Source of the DNA: an uncultured cyanobacterium
GTDB lineage: Bacteria > Cyanobacteriota > Cyanobacteriia > Cyanobacteriales > Microcystaceae
Direction of reading: 5' to 3'
NCBI GenBank assembly: GCA_903887375.1
Contig: CAISPN010000034.1
Span: 26,807 to 90,806 of the forward strand
Length of the DNA stretch: 64,000 nt
Positions within the stretch are counted from its first letter, which is position 1. Every line of letters starts with the position of its first letter. Positions 18,618-28,864 of this stretch are shown piece by piece. The position numbers and the translations under genes were made by a program. A model generated the notes under the pieces. That model saw only the letters and a program-made list of their open reading frames with translations, made no database searches and had not been told where the DNA came from.

Positions 18618-19541
18618 ATGTGGAAGTTTTTGATCCAGCAGGAGGGTTCGCAAGATTGGCAACTGCTCGAAGATGAAGTGAGTCCTTTGCCTGAGGGAAG
18701 ATATCGCATGGTTGCTAATTCCCATATCAACAACGCCAAGGTAGAGATCTTTATCTTGCATGTAGATAGAAATCAGAAATTGCAGCCGATGCCCAAATAT
18801 CACCGTAAGAGCAATGAGCAAGGACTGCTAATGGTCTTTTCCCATAAGCGACTAAGCGCTGGATTCTGGCAAATAATCTGCTCCACTCAAGAAGGTGAAG
18901 GCAAAATAGATCTAGAGATCACATCCAAAGTCCCTCAAGAAAATCAATCCTCAATTGCCAAATTGTTAGAAAACTGGCAAACAACCCCCCAAGCCGAACT
19001 AGAAAGAATACTTAAAACAGAAATAGAATCCTATCTAGATGAGCATTCTGTTGCTCCTACTGTTGCCGCCGAAAATTTAAATCTCAAGATATCCTTAAAT
19101 CAAAATAGCTTTTTTTGTTTGCAAGGTGAAGTTGTGCCGATCTTTGCCAAATTAGAATCCACAAGCTCTCAGATTATTGCCAAGGATTTTACGCTTGTTT
19201 ATAATCTGCGCAGTTTATTTGAATCCAATGTACTTTATTCCCAAAAGCAGTCTATCACTGTAGATAAATTGCCATTTGAGTTTCAGTATTTTTTAGAAAT
19301 TCCTCAAAATATACCCTATACAACATTTAAAGGGGAAATAATTCTCCTAGATGAGAATGAGCCTATTGCCAGTGAAGAATTTAATCTTTTTACGGAAAAG
19401 GCAGCTCCTAAAACTACTTCAGAGCCAGAAGTGAATCAGATAGATGATATTTCTGTTGATACCAACTCAGCATTGCCCCCTAAACTAAATGGTAAGGTTA
19501 AACCAATCAAAGAGATTATCTTACCTTCTTTTCTCAACTGA
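18618..19541 (+). CDS. Unknown protein, cyanobacterial-type
   Basis: A 307-residue soluble protein that I do not recognise. It has no signal peptide or membrane segment. The N-terminal part (about 1-115) is rich in aromatic and beta-type residues and is followed by a helical linker (about 118-150), then a second beta-rich domain (about 155-255) that reads like an immunoglobulin-like fold, and a disordered tail. It follows hisS by 8 bases, so it is likely in the same operon. No function can be assigned. Confidence 0.75.
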   Translation: MWKFLIQQEGSQDWQLLEDEVSPLPEGRYRMVANSHINNAKVEIFILHVDRNQKLQPMPKYHRKSNEQGLLMVFSHKRLSAGFWQIICSTQEGEGKIDLEITSKVPQENQSSIAKLLENWQTTPQAELERILKTEIESYLDEHSVAPTVAAENLNLKISLNQNSFFCLQGEVVPIFAKLESTSSQIIAKDFTLVYNLRSLFESNVLYSQKQSITVDKLPFEFQYFLEIPQNIPYTTFKGEIILLDENEPIASEEFNLFTEKAAPKTTSEPEVNQIDDISVDTNSALPPKLNGKVKPIKEIILPSFLN

Positions 19542-19549
19542 GAGGTTCT

Positions 19550-20035
19550 TCAAGGGCACAGTAGAGTTTCTCTGGTTTCTCTTGCTGTTATCGGGTTTGT
19601 GCCACTGGCTTGGGCACAAAGTATTTTTTGAATAGCAGGCCGCAAGACAACATCAGTAAAATCAGCTCCTTCTATGATTGCGCCGTCAAATTTAGCATTG
19701 GTCATAAAAGCACTTTCTAAAATTGCATTTTTGAAATTGACATTGGTTAGTCTAGCTGATTCAAGATCGGCTGCGGTTAAATCGGCAGCTTCAAAATTTA
19801 CAGATTCTAGATTGGCTGCAAAAAAACGAACCCCCCTCACGTTAGCATGGCTAAAATCGCTACTGCGCAGGTTCGCATGGTCAAAACTAGCATCTTGCAA
19901 ATTTTGGGAGGAAAAATCTCTTTCAATTAGATTTTCCTTGCCATAGCTAATAGCCCAAGCCGGAGAAATTAAAAGATACAGACAAACTAAAATAGTGCTA
20001 AAAATATAGAATATCTTGCTAAGTGTCTGTTTCAT
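19550..20035 (-). CDS. Pentapeptide-repeat protein with signal peptide
   Basis: A 161-residue exported protein. A signal peptide spans about residues 1-28 (ending SPAWAIS). About 14 tandem A(D/N)LXX-type pentapeptides follow at 38-130 (for example NLRSSDFSHANVRGVRFFAA), which fold as a right-handed quadrilateral beta-helix. A C-terminal segment contains two cysteines (residues 145 and 160), as in lumenal pentapeptide proteins. Its role is unknown. It is convergent with the preceding gene and divergent from the YraN gene 8 bases away. Confidence 0.88.
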   Translation of the reverse strand: MKQTLSKIFYIFSTILVCLYLLISPAWAISYGKENLIERDFSSQNLQDASFDHANLRSSDFSHANVRGVRFFAANLESVNFEAADLTAADLESARLTNVNFKNAILESAFMTNAKFDGAIIEGADFTDVVLRPAIQKILCAQASGTNPITARETRETLLCP

Positions 20036-20043
20036 AATTTGTT

Positions 20044-20478
20044 ATGGGTGATTCAAATCTCGGAAAAATAGGAGAAGATTTTGTTGCTAGTTGGCTTGAG
20101 GGTCAGAACTACTCTATTTTAGCTCAGCGCTGGCGCTGTTCTTATGGAGAAGTTGATCTAATTGCACTCAAATCGGGGGTCTTGGCCTTTGTTGAGGTTA
20201 AAACTCGTAGCCCTAGAAATTGGGATGCCGATGGCTTATTAGCTGTTAATATGCAAAAACAGACTAGATTGAGCCGAGCTGCTGCCTATTTTCTAGCTAA
20301 GCATGCAAATTTTTCTAGATGTTCCTGCCGTTTTGATGTTGCCTTGGTCAGATCTGGCAATTTTGTCCGGGAAGATATGGTAAAAATTAACATAGATCGC
20401 ACTGTTCACTATCAAGGTTACCAATTGACTTTAGTGGATTATATAGAATCAGCATTCGAACCTTTAGATGGGTATTGA
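20044..20478 (+). CDS. YraN/UPF0102 family nuclease-like protein
   Basis: 144 residues with the UPF0102 signature: GEDFVASWLEGQNY near residue 9, then RCSYGEVDLIALKSG and LAFVEVKTRS near 35-58, the acidic and lysine residues of a restriction-endonuclease-like fold. The in vivo role is not settled. It starts only 8 bases from the divergent pentapeptide gene, leaving almost no promoter space. Confidence 0.88.
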   Translation: MGDSNLGKIGEDFVASWLEGQNYSILAQRWRCSYGEVDLIALKSGVLAFVEVKTRSPRNWDADGLLAVNMQKQTRLSRAAAYFLAKHANFSRCSCRFDVALVRSGNFVREDMVKINIDRTVHYQGYQLTLVDYIESAFEPLDGY

Positions 20479-20512
20479 GCAGGATGATCGTCCAAAGAAG
20501 ATGGTGAACTAG

Positions 20513-21343
20513 ATGCAAGTAAAACAATTGTGGATCTATCCAATCAAATCCTGTCAAGGGATATCTTTAACTTCTGCGCAAGTGACCTTCAAGGGTCTCA
20601 AATGGGATAGAGAGCTAATGCTTGTAGATAGCTTGGGTGGTTTTCTTGGCCAAAGACAATATCCAAAATTAGCTAGCGTTAAAGTAGAGCTCAAACAAGA
20701 AAACTTAATTCTCTCTCTTGAGGATCAAAATATTAAGCCACTTGTATTTACTCCCACTCTAGAAGGAGAGCAAAAGCCTGTCGGGATTTGGCTAGATAAG
20801 ACTATTGCTATAGACCAAGGTGATATTGTGGCTAATTGGTTTGAAAAACTTCTGCAATTAGATGGTGTTCGTCTAGTGCGACAATCTCCTCAACATATTA
20901 GAGCAATTGATCCTAATTATGCCCATAAGGAAAATGAGCCGGTGAGTTTTGCCGATGGTTATCCTCTTTTGCTTACTAACAGTTCTTCCTTGGATGAGCT
21001 CAATCGTCGCCTAGATGAAAAATACACTAACAATACAAAAGTTTCTATGAATCGCTTTAGACCCAATGTAGTGGTTGAAACAGATATTCCCTTTCTGGAA
21101 GATCAGTGGAGATCTATTACTATTGGTTCATTGGAATTTGCTGTCATAAAATCCTGTAGCCGTTGTATTGTAACAACTACAGATCAAGCGTCTGGCCAGC
21201 TAGATCCTCAAAAAGAACCATTGGCTACTTTGAGCCAATTTCGCAATTTTCGAGGCAATATAAACTTTGGAGAGAATCTTGTGCCCCGCAAAACTGGTAG
21301 CTTGAATGTAGGAGATATGGTAGAAGTAATCAGAAAAAGATAA
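20513..21343 (+). CDS. MOSC-domain protein
   Basis: A 276-residue protein with an N-terminal MOSC beta-barrel (MQVKQLWIYPIKSCQGI) and a C-terminal MOSC domain. SCSRCIVTTTDQ near residue 218 holds the conserved cysteine that binds the molybdenum cofactor or a persulfide in mARC-like and YcbX-like enzymes. It may reduce N-hydroxylated compounds, but its substrate is unknown. moaA elsewhere in the window fits molybdenum-cofactor use. The next gene begins 19 bases downstream. Confidence 0.88.
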   Translation: MQVKQLWIYPIKSCQGISLTSAQVTFKGLKWDRELMLVDSLGGFLGQRQYPKLASVKVELKQENLILSLEDQNIKPLVFTPTLEGEQKPVGIWLDKTIAIDQGDIVANWFEKLLQLDGVRLVRQSPQHIRAIDPNYAHKENEPVSFADGYPLLLTNSSSLDELNRRLDEKYTNNTKVSMNRFRPNVVVETDIPFLEDQWRSITIGSLEFAVIKSCSRCIVTTTDQASGQLDPQKEPLATLSQFRNFRGNINFGENLVPRKTGSLNVGDMVEVIRKR

Positions 21344-21362
21344 ATTTTAGGGAGCGAATTTT

Positions 21363-22433
21363 ATGGGTTTGAATCGTCGAGGTTTACTTGTTTTGGCTGG
21401 AGTCGGAATTGCTGGCTTAGCCCTAGCTCGTCCTAAAGATAGGGTTGTTGACCAAAATTTAATTACTAAAGCTCCTAGGTTATCAAAAGCGCCCCGGGGT
21501 TTGAATGCACCACCTGTCAGGGGAGATGTCAGAATAATTGTCATTAGTGATCTCAATAGTCAGTATGGTTCAACTAGCTATGAACCAGAGGTAGATCGGT
21601 CCATAGAAATGATTCCAGCTTGGGACGGGGATCTGGTCCTCTGTGGTGGAGATATGATTGCAGCTCAAAAGACTTCTCTTTCTGATAGTAATCTCAAGGA
21701 TATGTGGGAGGGCTTTGATCGCCATATTGCCGCTCCACTTCGTCAAGCTAAAATACCACTTGGCTTTACTGTAGGCAATCATGATGCTTCTGGTAGTCTT
21801 TTAGAAGGCAAGCAGATCTTTGCTAGAGATCGCGATCTTGCCAGTCAGTACTGGCAGTCACATGATCCTGGCCTTGCTTTTGTTGATCGTCAGGGGTTTC
21901 CTTTTTACTATACTTTTGCTCAAAATGATGTTTTTTATCTAGTTTGGGATGCTTCTTGTGATACTATTGCTCCTGAGCAAGTAGCCTGGGCAGAGCGCAG
22001 TTTAACTAGTCCAGTGGCTAAGAAGGCTAAATTGCGCATAGTAATTGGCCATCTTCCTCTCTATGGAATCACCAAAGGGCGTGATAATCCTGGCAATTAT
22101 CTTTCCCAAGCTGAGAGCTTGCATGCTCTTCTAGAGCGCTGTGATGTGCATACCTATATCAGTGGACATGATCATGCCTATTACCCTGCTAAACGAGGTA
22201 AGCTGGAACTTCTCTATACTGGAGCATTGGGTACTGGTCCACGCAGGCTAATTACAGGCTCCTTGAGTCCCTATAAGACTTTGACTGTGGTGGATATTGA
22301 TTTGGCTAAGCAATCAACTATCTATACTACATACAATATGACCAAACTTACCTTGGTCGATATTACAACTTTGCCTAGGCAGATCAAAAGTCCAACAAAA
22401 ACAATCACTCGCAGGGACCTTGTTGGTATTTAG
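21363..22433 (+). CDS. Metallophosphoesterase, exported
   Basis: 356 residues with the calcineurin-like phosphoesterase motifs: IVISDLN near residue 60, LCGGDMI near 91, FTVGNHDASG near 138, IGHLPL near 229 and ISGHDHAYY near 265, which supply the dimetal ligands. The N-terminus has a double arginine (NRRGLLVLAGVGIAG) followed by a hydrophobic stretch, which resembles a Tat signal or an anchor. The substrate is unknown. It follows the MOSC gene closely and may be co-transcribed. Confidence 0.88.
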   Translation: MGLNRRGLLVLAGVGIAGLALARPKDRVVDQNLITKAPRLSKAPRGLNAPPVRGDVRIIVISDLNSQYGSTSYEPEVDRSIEMIPAWDGDLVLCGGDMIAAQKTSLSDSNLKDMWEGFDRHIAAPLRQAKIPLGFTVGNHDASGSLLEGKQIFARDRDLASQYWQSHDPGLAFVDRQGFPFYYTFAQNDVFYLVWDASCDTIAPEQVAWAERSLTSPVAKKAKLRIVIGHLPLYGITKGRDNPGNYLSQAESLHALLERCDVHTYISGHDHAYYPAKRGKLELLYTGALGTGPRRLITGSLSPYKTLTVVDIDLAKQSTIYTTYNMTKLTLVDITTLPRQIKSPTKTITRRDLVGI

Positions 22434-22493
22434 TCTGATTTGCTCATAAAGGCGATATTCTGATTTTAAGTATATTTATTTCTAGATTTGTCA

Positions 22494-23381
22494 ATGTCAA
22501 TTGTTATTAGTACTGTAAATATGAAAGGCGGGGTCGGTAAGACTACACTGACTGTGAATTTGGCGACTTCATTGGCTAAGTATTACCAAAAAAAAGTTCT
22601 GGTTTTGGATTTAGATTCTCAAATTAGTGCCACTTTGAGTTTATTTCAACCTCATGAATTTGCCAAGATTCGCAAAAAAAACCGCACCTTGACCTATCTG
22701 CTAGATGAAGTGATAGAACCTAATCCCTATAGCAAATTGACAATCCAGGATATTATTGTTCCCTCAGTCTGCGGCGTAGAAGGTTTAGATTTACTACCAG
22801 GAGATATAGAACTCTACGATGAGTATATAATTTCCAAAAAATTGCATCAGCAATCTTTAGAGCAGGAAGAATTTGATTTTGAGGCGATATGGGATAGATT
22901 TGAACGAGTTTTACTCAAAAAAATTATAGATCCTGTGCGAGATAGCTATGATTTCATCATCATGGACTGCTCTCCTGGATATAATCTACTTACCCGCAGT
23001 GCCATAGCAGCTAGCGACTACTATATTTTACCGGCCAGGCCTGAGCCACTTTCTATTGTGGGTATTCAACTATTGCAAAGGCGTATTGAGAAATTGAGGG
23101 AAAGACACCAAAACACCGAAGCGCTCAATCTCAATTTGCTCGGTATAGTCTTTATTCTCTCTAGTGGAGGTCTTTTTAGCCGTTACTATTCTCAGGTGAT
23201 GAAAAGAGTAGAAGAGGATTTCACTCCAGAGCAAAGATTTAAAACTACTATTCCGATGGATGTCAATGTTGCCAAAGCAGTAGATCTTTTTACTCCTGTA
23301 GTTCTATGCGCACCTACTTCTAGTGGTGCCAAGGAGTTTGTCAGATTAACTCAAGAGATACTAGCCAAATTAGGTCGATGA
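22494..23381 (+). CDS. ParA-family ATPase
   Basis: A 295-residue MinD/ParA-type ATPase. The deviant Walker A KGGVGKTT is near residue 11, the VLVLDLDSQ switch near 35, and FIIMDCSPGYN near 159. Such proteins segregate chromosomes, plasmids or protein cargo. No parB neighbour is seen, so the cargo is unknown. A TTG 6 bases upstream is also possible as start, but ATG is preferred. It overlaps the next gene by 4 bases (ATGA), indicating translational coupling. Confidence 0.9.
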   Translation: MSIVISTVNMKGGVGKTTLTVNLATSLAKYYQKKVLVLDLDSQISATLSLFQPHEFAKIRKKNRTLTYLLDEVIEPNPYSKLTIQDIIVPSVCGVEGLDLLPGDIELYDEYIISKKLHQQSLEQEEFDFEAIWDRFERVLLKKIIDPVRDSYDFIIMDCSPGYNLLTRSAIAASDYYILPARPEPLSIVGIQLLQRRIEKLRERHQNTEALNLNLLGIVFILSSGGLFSRYYSQVMKRVEEDFTPEQRFKTTIPMDVNVAKAVDLFTPVVLCAPTSSGAKEFVRLTQEILAKLGR

Positions 23382-24514
23382 AAAAAAATTTATTGGTATT
23401 GTTTTTAATAGCTTTTTTGCTCCCTTTTGTGCCAAAAAGTATAGCTGCTGATTCTCCTTCCCAAATAAGAGGAATTTGGCTGACCAATGTAGATAGTGAG
23501 ATTCTCTTTAAAGCTGATGAACTACAAAGAGATATTGACCAGCTTGCTCAGTTTAATTTCAATACTCTTTACCCGACGGTCTGGAATTGGGGCTATACTC
23601 TTTATCCTTCTGCTGTTGCTCAAAAAGCAACGGGAGTGGGGCTAGATCCTACAGAAGGACTACAAGGGCGTGATGTATTGCAAGAGATAATCAATGTAGC
23701 ACATCCTAAAAAAATGAGGGTCATTCCTTGGTTTGAATTTGGCTTTATGGCCCCTGCTGATTCACAATTGGCTAAACAACATAGTCAATGGTTGACTCAA
23801 AAAAAGGACGGATCTAAGCTCTGGCTTGAAGGCGCTGTGCATAAGAGGGTATGGTTAAATCCTCTCTATCCTGAAGTTCAAGCATTCATCAAGGATTTAA
23901 TTGTAGAAATAGTTTCTAAATATGACATAGATGGGATTCAGCTTGATGATCATTTTGGCTATCCTGCTGAATTTGGTTATGACCCCTATACAGTTGAGCT
24001 TTATAAACTAGAGCATCAGGGTCAATCACCTCCTTTGGACTTTCAAGATAAACAATGGATTCAATGGAGAGCTGATAAGATTACTGACTATGTAGAAACT
24101 ATTGTCCAATCAGTAAAAAAGGTCAATCCTAAGGTGATTATCTCGCTCTCGCCTAATCCTCAAACTTTCTCTTTAGAGTCATATCTTTTGGATTGGTTAA
24201 AATGGCAGCAAAAGGGATTGATTGATGAACTTGTACTGCAAGTCTATAGAAATGATCTCTCTAGCTTTACAGAGGAAATAACTCAACCTGAAGTGCTTCA
24301 AGTTAAAGAGAAGATCCCCTTGGCTATTGGAATTATGACTGGACTTAAGGGATCTATTACTCCACTAAATTTAATTTCAGAGCAAATTGAGCAGGTCAAA
24401 AACAGATCTTTTGGCGGAGTGTCTTTCTTTTTTTATGAAAGTCTTTGGAACTTAGCCAGCAAGGAAACTCCCCAACAACGTCAGCAGTTCTGGGGGGCTG
24501 TATTTACTAAGTAA
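23378..24514 (+). CDS. GHL10-type glycoside hydrolase-like lipo/exo-protein
   Basis: 378 residues with a signal peptide (about 1-24) and a TIM-barrel of the glycosyl hydrolase-like 10 family (YngK/FenI/DUF187 type). Typical strings are RGIWLTNVDSEIL near residue 32, FNTLYPTVWNWGYTLYPS near 57, RVIPWFEFGF near 114 and YDIDGIQLDDHFGYP near 187. It probably acts on a cell-wall or extracellular glycan. Its start codon overlaps the ParA stop, so the two are co-translated. This is an odd pairing of a cytosolic ATPase and an exported enzyme. Confidence 0.88.
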   Translation: MKKNLLVLFLIAFLLPFVPKSIAADSPSQIRGIWLTNVDSEILFKADELQRDIDQLAQFNFNTLYPTVWNWGYTLYPSAVAQKATGVGLDPTEGLQGRDVLQEIINVAHPKKMRVIPWFEFGFMAPADSQLAKQHSQWLTQKKDGSKLWLEGAVHKRVWLNPLYPEVQAFIKDLIVEIVSKYDIDGIQLDDHFGYPAEFGYDPYTVELYKLEHQGQSPPLDFQDKQWIQWRADKITDYVETIVQSVKKVNPKVIISLSPNPQTFSLESYLLDWLKWQQKGLIDELVLQVYRNDLSSFTEEITQPEVLQVKEKIPLAIGIMTGLKGSITPLNLISEQIEQVKNRSFGGVSFFFYESLWNLASKETPQQRQQFWGAVFTK

Positions 24515-24517
24515 TCT

Positions 24518-25081
24518 TTATTTGATGCTTTTTCTTTTAAGTACATTAGTCAAGGCTCCAAATAAAGCAATTCCTGTAACAGAACCCAAGACATTGATCG
24601 GTTCAGGGACCTCAATAGCTTGGAAATTTATATCAGCTATGTTTGTATAAGTACCAGGACTATTGCCATAATCGGCAGTAAATACATAAAGACCATAGCC
24701 CACAATAGGAAAATTAGGATCAACGATTCCATCATCATAAAAAAGCACAAGGCCTGCTTGATTAGCGGTAGTTAATTCCTCCGTAGCAAAACCTATGCCT
24801 TTATAGGTAAGTTGAGGTTGGTTTGCAAAAAGAAGATTATCGATTCTCTGATAAATAAGAGTTCCTGCTGGATATAATCCTGTAATATTTGAACCTTCAG
24901 CAATACCAGTGATACCTGTGACTACGAAAGGGGATGTATTATTGGTTGTAAATGTACCACTTCCGCCAATGGTTCCAGCTCCGCTGTATGACCAATTCCA
25001 AGTAGCAGCTTGAGCTCCATTTATTCCTGATATACCACTTATGATCAGCGTTGAAAGTAAAACAATTTTTTGAGGATTCAT
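24518..25081 (-). CDS. PEP-CTERM sorting-domain protein
   Basis: A 187-residue secreted protein: signal peptide (about 1-26, ending AQA), a beta-rich body, and a C-terminal PEP-CTERM tag at about 156-187 consisting of VPEP, a hydrophobic helix and a basic end (KRKSIK). Such proteins are cut and sorted by exosortase to the cell surface. The body resembles the repeated-family cyanobacterial PEP-CTERM proteins, but its role is unknown. It converges with the hydrolase gene with 3 bases between. Confidence 0.85.
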   Translation of the reverse strand: MNPQKIVLLSTLIISGISGINGAQAATWNWSYSGAGTIGGSGTFTTNNTSPFVVTGITGIAEGSNITGLYPAGTLIYQRIDNLLFANQPQLTYKGIGFATEELTTANQAGLVLFYDDGIVDPNFPIVGYGLYVFTADYGNSPGTYTNIADINFQAIEVPEPINVLGSVTGIALFGALTNVLKRKSIK

Positions 25082-25755
<674 letters not shown>

Positions 25756-25763
25756 TAGCCAAT

Positions 25764-26294
25764 ATGCACAAAATATATTTATTGTTTGTTGTAGTTTTAA
25801 CTAGCTTGCCTGCATTTGCCCAAGAGAGAGCTGGCTGTTTTCTGCGCGATAGTCAAGGTAAGGCGGTAGATTTAGGGGATCTTTGCCCTGAGCAATCTAA
25901 GCTAAAAGTACAATCCAAGGTTTATGGGAAAAACATCATAATTCCTATTAAACGTAGGGTTTCGGGTATACCAATTATTGAAGTAGTCTTTAATGGTCGG
26001 CATCATTATGAAATGGCCTTTGATACCGGTGCTAGTTTAATTGCTATTACTCCAGAAATGGCCAAACGCTTAGGAGTAAAAGTAGAAAGAAAAGCAATTT
26101 TTGGTACTGCCAATGGTAATGTAGTAGCCAATATTGGCACAGTTAATTCCATCAAAGTTGGTAATGTAATCCAAAAAGATCTCCCTGTAGTCATCCCAGC
26201 AGGATTAACCATTGGTCTATTGGGTCAAAATTTTTTTGGTGAGCATGATGTAACTATCAGAGCCAATGAAATAATTATTAACAAAAGGCCCTAG
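25764..26294 (+). CDS. Retropepsin-like clan AA aspartic protease, exported
   Basis: 176 residues: a signal peptide (about 1-19, ending AFAQ) and a single-lobe retropepsin-like domain with the catalytic motif [11 protein letters not shown] near residue 89 and the second-half signature GLLGQNFF near 152. The family (TIGR02281-like) is common in bacteria, and its targets are unknown. I prefer ATG 25764, where the signal peptide begins cleanly, to ATG 25740, which lies inside the HIT gene. Confidence 0.87.
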   Translation: MHKIYLLFVVVLTSLPAFAQERAGCFLRDSQGKAVDLGDLCPEQSKLKVQSKVYGKNIIIPIKRRVSGIPIIEVVFNGRHHYEMAFDTGASLIAITPEMAKRLGVKVERKAIFGTANGNVVANIGTVNSIKVGNVIQKDLPVVIPAGLTIGLLGQNFFGEHDVTIRANEIIINKRP

Positions 26295-26299
26295 AGACT

Positions 26300-27283
26300 A
26301 TGAACCAAGTTGACTATCTCAGAATAAGCCTAATTGACCGCTGTAATTATCGCTGCCAATACTGCATGCCAGAAGGAAGTGAGCTCGATTACGTATTGCA
26401 AAAAGATCTTCTTACTCAACAAGAATTATTAACCCTAATCAAGCAGATATTTATCCCTCTAGGGTTTAGCAAAATTCGCCTCACCGGGGGAGAACCTCTT
26501 TTGAGAGCTGAGTTAATTGAGATAGTAGAGAATATCTCAAGCTATGAGCAAATTAGTGATCTAGCTTTGACTACTAATGGCTATTTCCTAGAAGAAAAGG
26601 CCCAAGATCTCTACAATGCCGGCTTAAGGAGAATCAATATCAGCCTAGATTCGCTAAACCCTCAAACTTTTAATAATATTATTGGCAGAAGTGCTCCTGA
26701 ACTTTGGCACAAAACCTGGCGGGGAATTCAAAAAGCTCATCAAGTCGGCTTTGATCCTTTGAAAATTAATGTAGTAATTATACCTGGCATCAACGAAGAA
26801 GAAATAGAAGATATAGAGGCATTGACCATCGAGCGCAACTGGCATGTTAGATATATTGAATTTATGCCTATAGGTAATGATGAATTATTTCAACAGAGGG
26901 CTTGGGTGCCTTCTACTGAAATCAGAGAGAGAATCAAACAACGTTGGGGTTTAGTAGAATCTAGTGTCAAAGGCAATGGTCCAGCCGATGTCTATCAAAT
27001 TCCCGATGCCCAAGGAACATTAGGCTTTATCAGCCAGATGTCTGAATGTTTTTGTGATAGATGTAATCGTTTGAGATTATCAGCAGATGGTTGGCTGCGG
27101 CCATGTTTGCTCAATGAAACAGGACAAATCGATCTCAAAAGTGCTCTAAGATCTAATCAAACTCTAGAACAAATCCAACAGCAAGTTAGAGAACTCTTAG
27201 AAGCCAAAAAAGATATAAATTTTAAACTGCGAGATAAAGGAGCTCAATTCTATACTCGTACTATGTCCCAAATTGGAGGATAG
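26300..27283 (+). CDS. moaA: GTP 3',8-cyclase (molybdenum cofactor step 1)
   Basis: A radical SAM enzyme of 327 residues that converts GTP towards cyclic pyranopterin in molybdopterin synthesis. The N-terminal cluster site is [11 protein letters not shown] near residue 15 and the second cluster cysteines are [14 protein letters not shown] near 251 and RPCLLNE near 272. TGGEPLL near 61 is the SAM-binding motif. It starts 5 bases after the protease stop and ends at 27283, back-to-back with the convergent pyruvate-kinase-like gene. Confidence 0.95.
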   Translation: MNQVDYLRISLIDRCNYRCQYCMPEGSELDYVLQKDLLTQQELLTLIKQIFIPLGFSKIRLTGGEPLLRAELIEIVENISSYEQISDLALTTNGYFLEEKAQDLYNAGLRRINISLDSLNPQTFNNIIGRSAPELWHKTWRGIQKAHQVGFDPLKINVVIIPGINEEEIEDIEALTIERNWHVRYIEFMPIGNDELFQQRAWVPSTEIRERIKQRWGLVESSVKGNGPADVYQIPDAQGTLGFISQMSECFCDRCNRLRLSADGWLRPCLLNETGQIDLKSALRSNQTLEQIQQQVRELLEAKKDINFKLRDKGAQFYTRTMSQIGG

Positions 27284-28840
27284 TTACCATGAATGCAGAG
27301 CCCTTAACTGCGGCGTTTTTTTTAATTGATGCGCTTCCATTCTAGAGAGGACATCATTCAAAATTGTGATAGCTTCGCATAAAAAAGGACCTTTATTGAG
27401 CATCACACATTCAGCGCGTTGGGACATAGCTGCATCGGTCATCTCAGAACGCGAAGGAGCTCCATTTTTTACCAAACTTTCGAGCACTTGGGTTGCCCAA
27501 ATTACTGGAATATTGGCTGCTTCACAGAGCCAGAGGATTTCTTCTTGAATTTCGGTTAATCTTTGATAGCCAATTTCCACAGCCAGATCTCCTCTGGCAA
27601 TCATCACCCCAAAGGATTGTTTACCTGCAGCATGGACAATCAACTCTGGAAGATTCCTTACTGCTGTGGCTGTTTCAATTTTGGCTACTATTGCCGGCAT
27701 TTTCTTTACTTTTCTTTTGGAGAGTTCCTGCTGGAGTAATTCAATATCAGCAGGATTTTGAACAAATGAATAGCCAATGATATCGGCATATCTTGCCACA
27801 AAATCTAGATCACTTAAATCTTTATCACTCAGAGGACTCAGGCAAATTCTAGTACCAGGAAAATTGAGCCCTTTTTGGCTTTGCAATTTAACTCCTTTGG
27901 GTCTAGTCTGGGTAACTTGCAAAAGTAACCCCTTTTGTTTATCAGGAAAAAGGTAATCAGTATCTATTACTTTGGTACAAATCTTGCCATCATCAATATA
28001 GACAAGTGAGTTGATTTTTAACTGCTCTAGTACCTCTGGGTTACTGCAATAAATTTGAAAGTTATCAAGCTCTAACTCTGCTTTATGCAATCCAGGCTGT
28101 TGGCGCGATAGTAAGATTAAATCTTCGCGAAATACTCTATTTTTGGCAATTGGCGTTAATACATCTATGGTGCGTATTTTGGCTCCAGCAAGGTCCATCA
28201 TGAGTTTACAAGATCTAGCAAGCTCAACTTTCGCTTTTTGTATTTGAGTAATCATTTTTAGCCAGATTTGTGGATCATCATGAGCACAGTTGATTCTCAG
28301 ACAATTGGCACCTCTTTTGATTATGTCCCGTACTAAAGAATAATCACTAGCTGCTTCAGTAGGCAAAGTAACCATGATCCTTACTCGTCTTCTAGGTAAT
28401 GGGGGAGGACCAAATAATTCATCCGTATGCAGTTGTAACAGACGATTGCCTTCAAAAAACGACTCAATATGCGGTAGATGTGGATGTTCTTGACCACAAA
28501 GTGATTCTAAAGTTGCAATTACAGCATCTAGATTTGGCAGTACCCTTGATTCAATTCTACCTAGTGAAGATAATCCCCAAGGCATCAGAGCAAGCTGAAT
28601 TTCACGCAGATCATGGTGGCGAAGAGCTAGATAGCAGGCTAGATTAAGCGCACTAGATAGAAATTCGCTCCTTTGAATGTGGGGTTGCCATTTGCTGAAT
28701 GTAGAGTGTCCCTCATCTAGAACCTGCTGACGTACTGATTGTAAAGTTGAGAGCAGATTTTGAGGACAAGCTAGCTGCTGAAAACTTGACATAACCTTAT
28801 GTTTTGGGGCTTTTGGGTTTAGGATCAGATCACACATCAC
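27284..28840 (-). CDS. Pyruvate kinase-like protein with divergent N-terminus
   Basis: 518 residues. Residues 1-150 do not match pyruvate kinase and are unassigned. From about residue 151 the sequence follows the pyruvate kinase barrel: RIMVTLPTEA (where TIGP(A/S) is usual), INCAHDD (usually NFSHG), LMMDLAGAKIRT, FPGTRICLSPLSDKD, VAKIETATAV (catalytic Lys-Glu), MIARGDLAVEIG and IWATQVLESL. The usual C-terminal regulatory domain is absent. Catalytic residues of the barrel look mostly kept, but several motif changes make the activity uncertain. A true pyruvate kinase may lie elsewhere. Confidence 0.8.
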   Translation of the reverse strand: MMCDLILNPKAPKHKVMSSFQQLACPQNLLSTLQSVRQQVLDEGHSTFSKWQPHIQRSEFLSSALNLACYLALRHHDLREIQLALMPWGLSSLGRIESRVLPNLDAVIATLESLCGQEHPHLPHIESFFEGNRLLQLHTDELFGPPPLPRRRVRIMVTLPTEAASDYSLVRDIIKRGANCLRINCAHDDPQIWLKMITQIQKAKVELARSCKLMMDLAGAKIRTIDVLTPIAKNRVFREDLILLSRQQPGLHKAELELDNFQIYCSNPEVLEQLKINSLVYIDDGKICTKVIDTDYLFPDKQKGLLLQVTQTRPKGVKLQSQKGLNFPGTRICLSPLSDKDLSDLDFVARYADIIGYSFVQNPADIELLQQELSKRKVKKMPAIVAKIETATAVRNLPELIVHAAGKQSFGVMIARGDLAVEIGYQRLTEIQEEILWLCEAANIPVIWATQVLESLVKNGAPSRSEMTDAAMSQRAECVMLNKGPFLCEAITILNDVLSRMEAHQLKKTPQLRALHSW

Positions 28841-28864
28841 AATTGTAAGAGATATTATTTTTCC

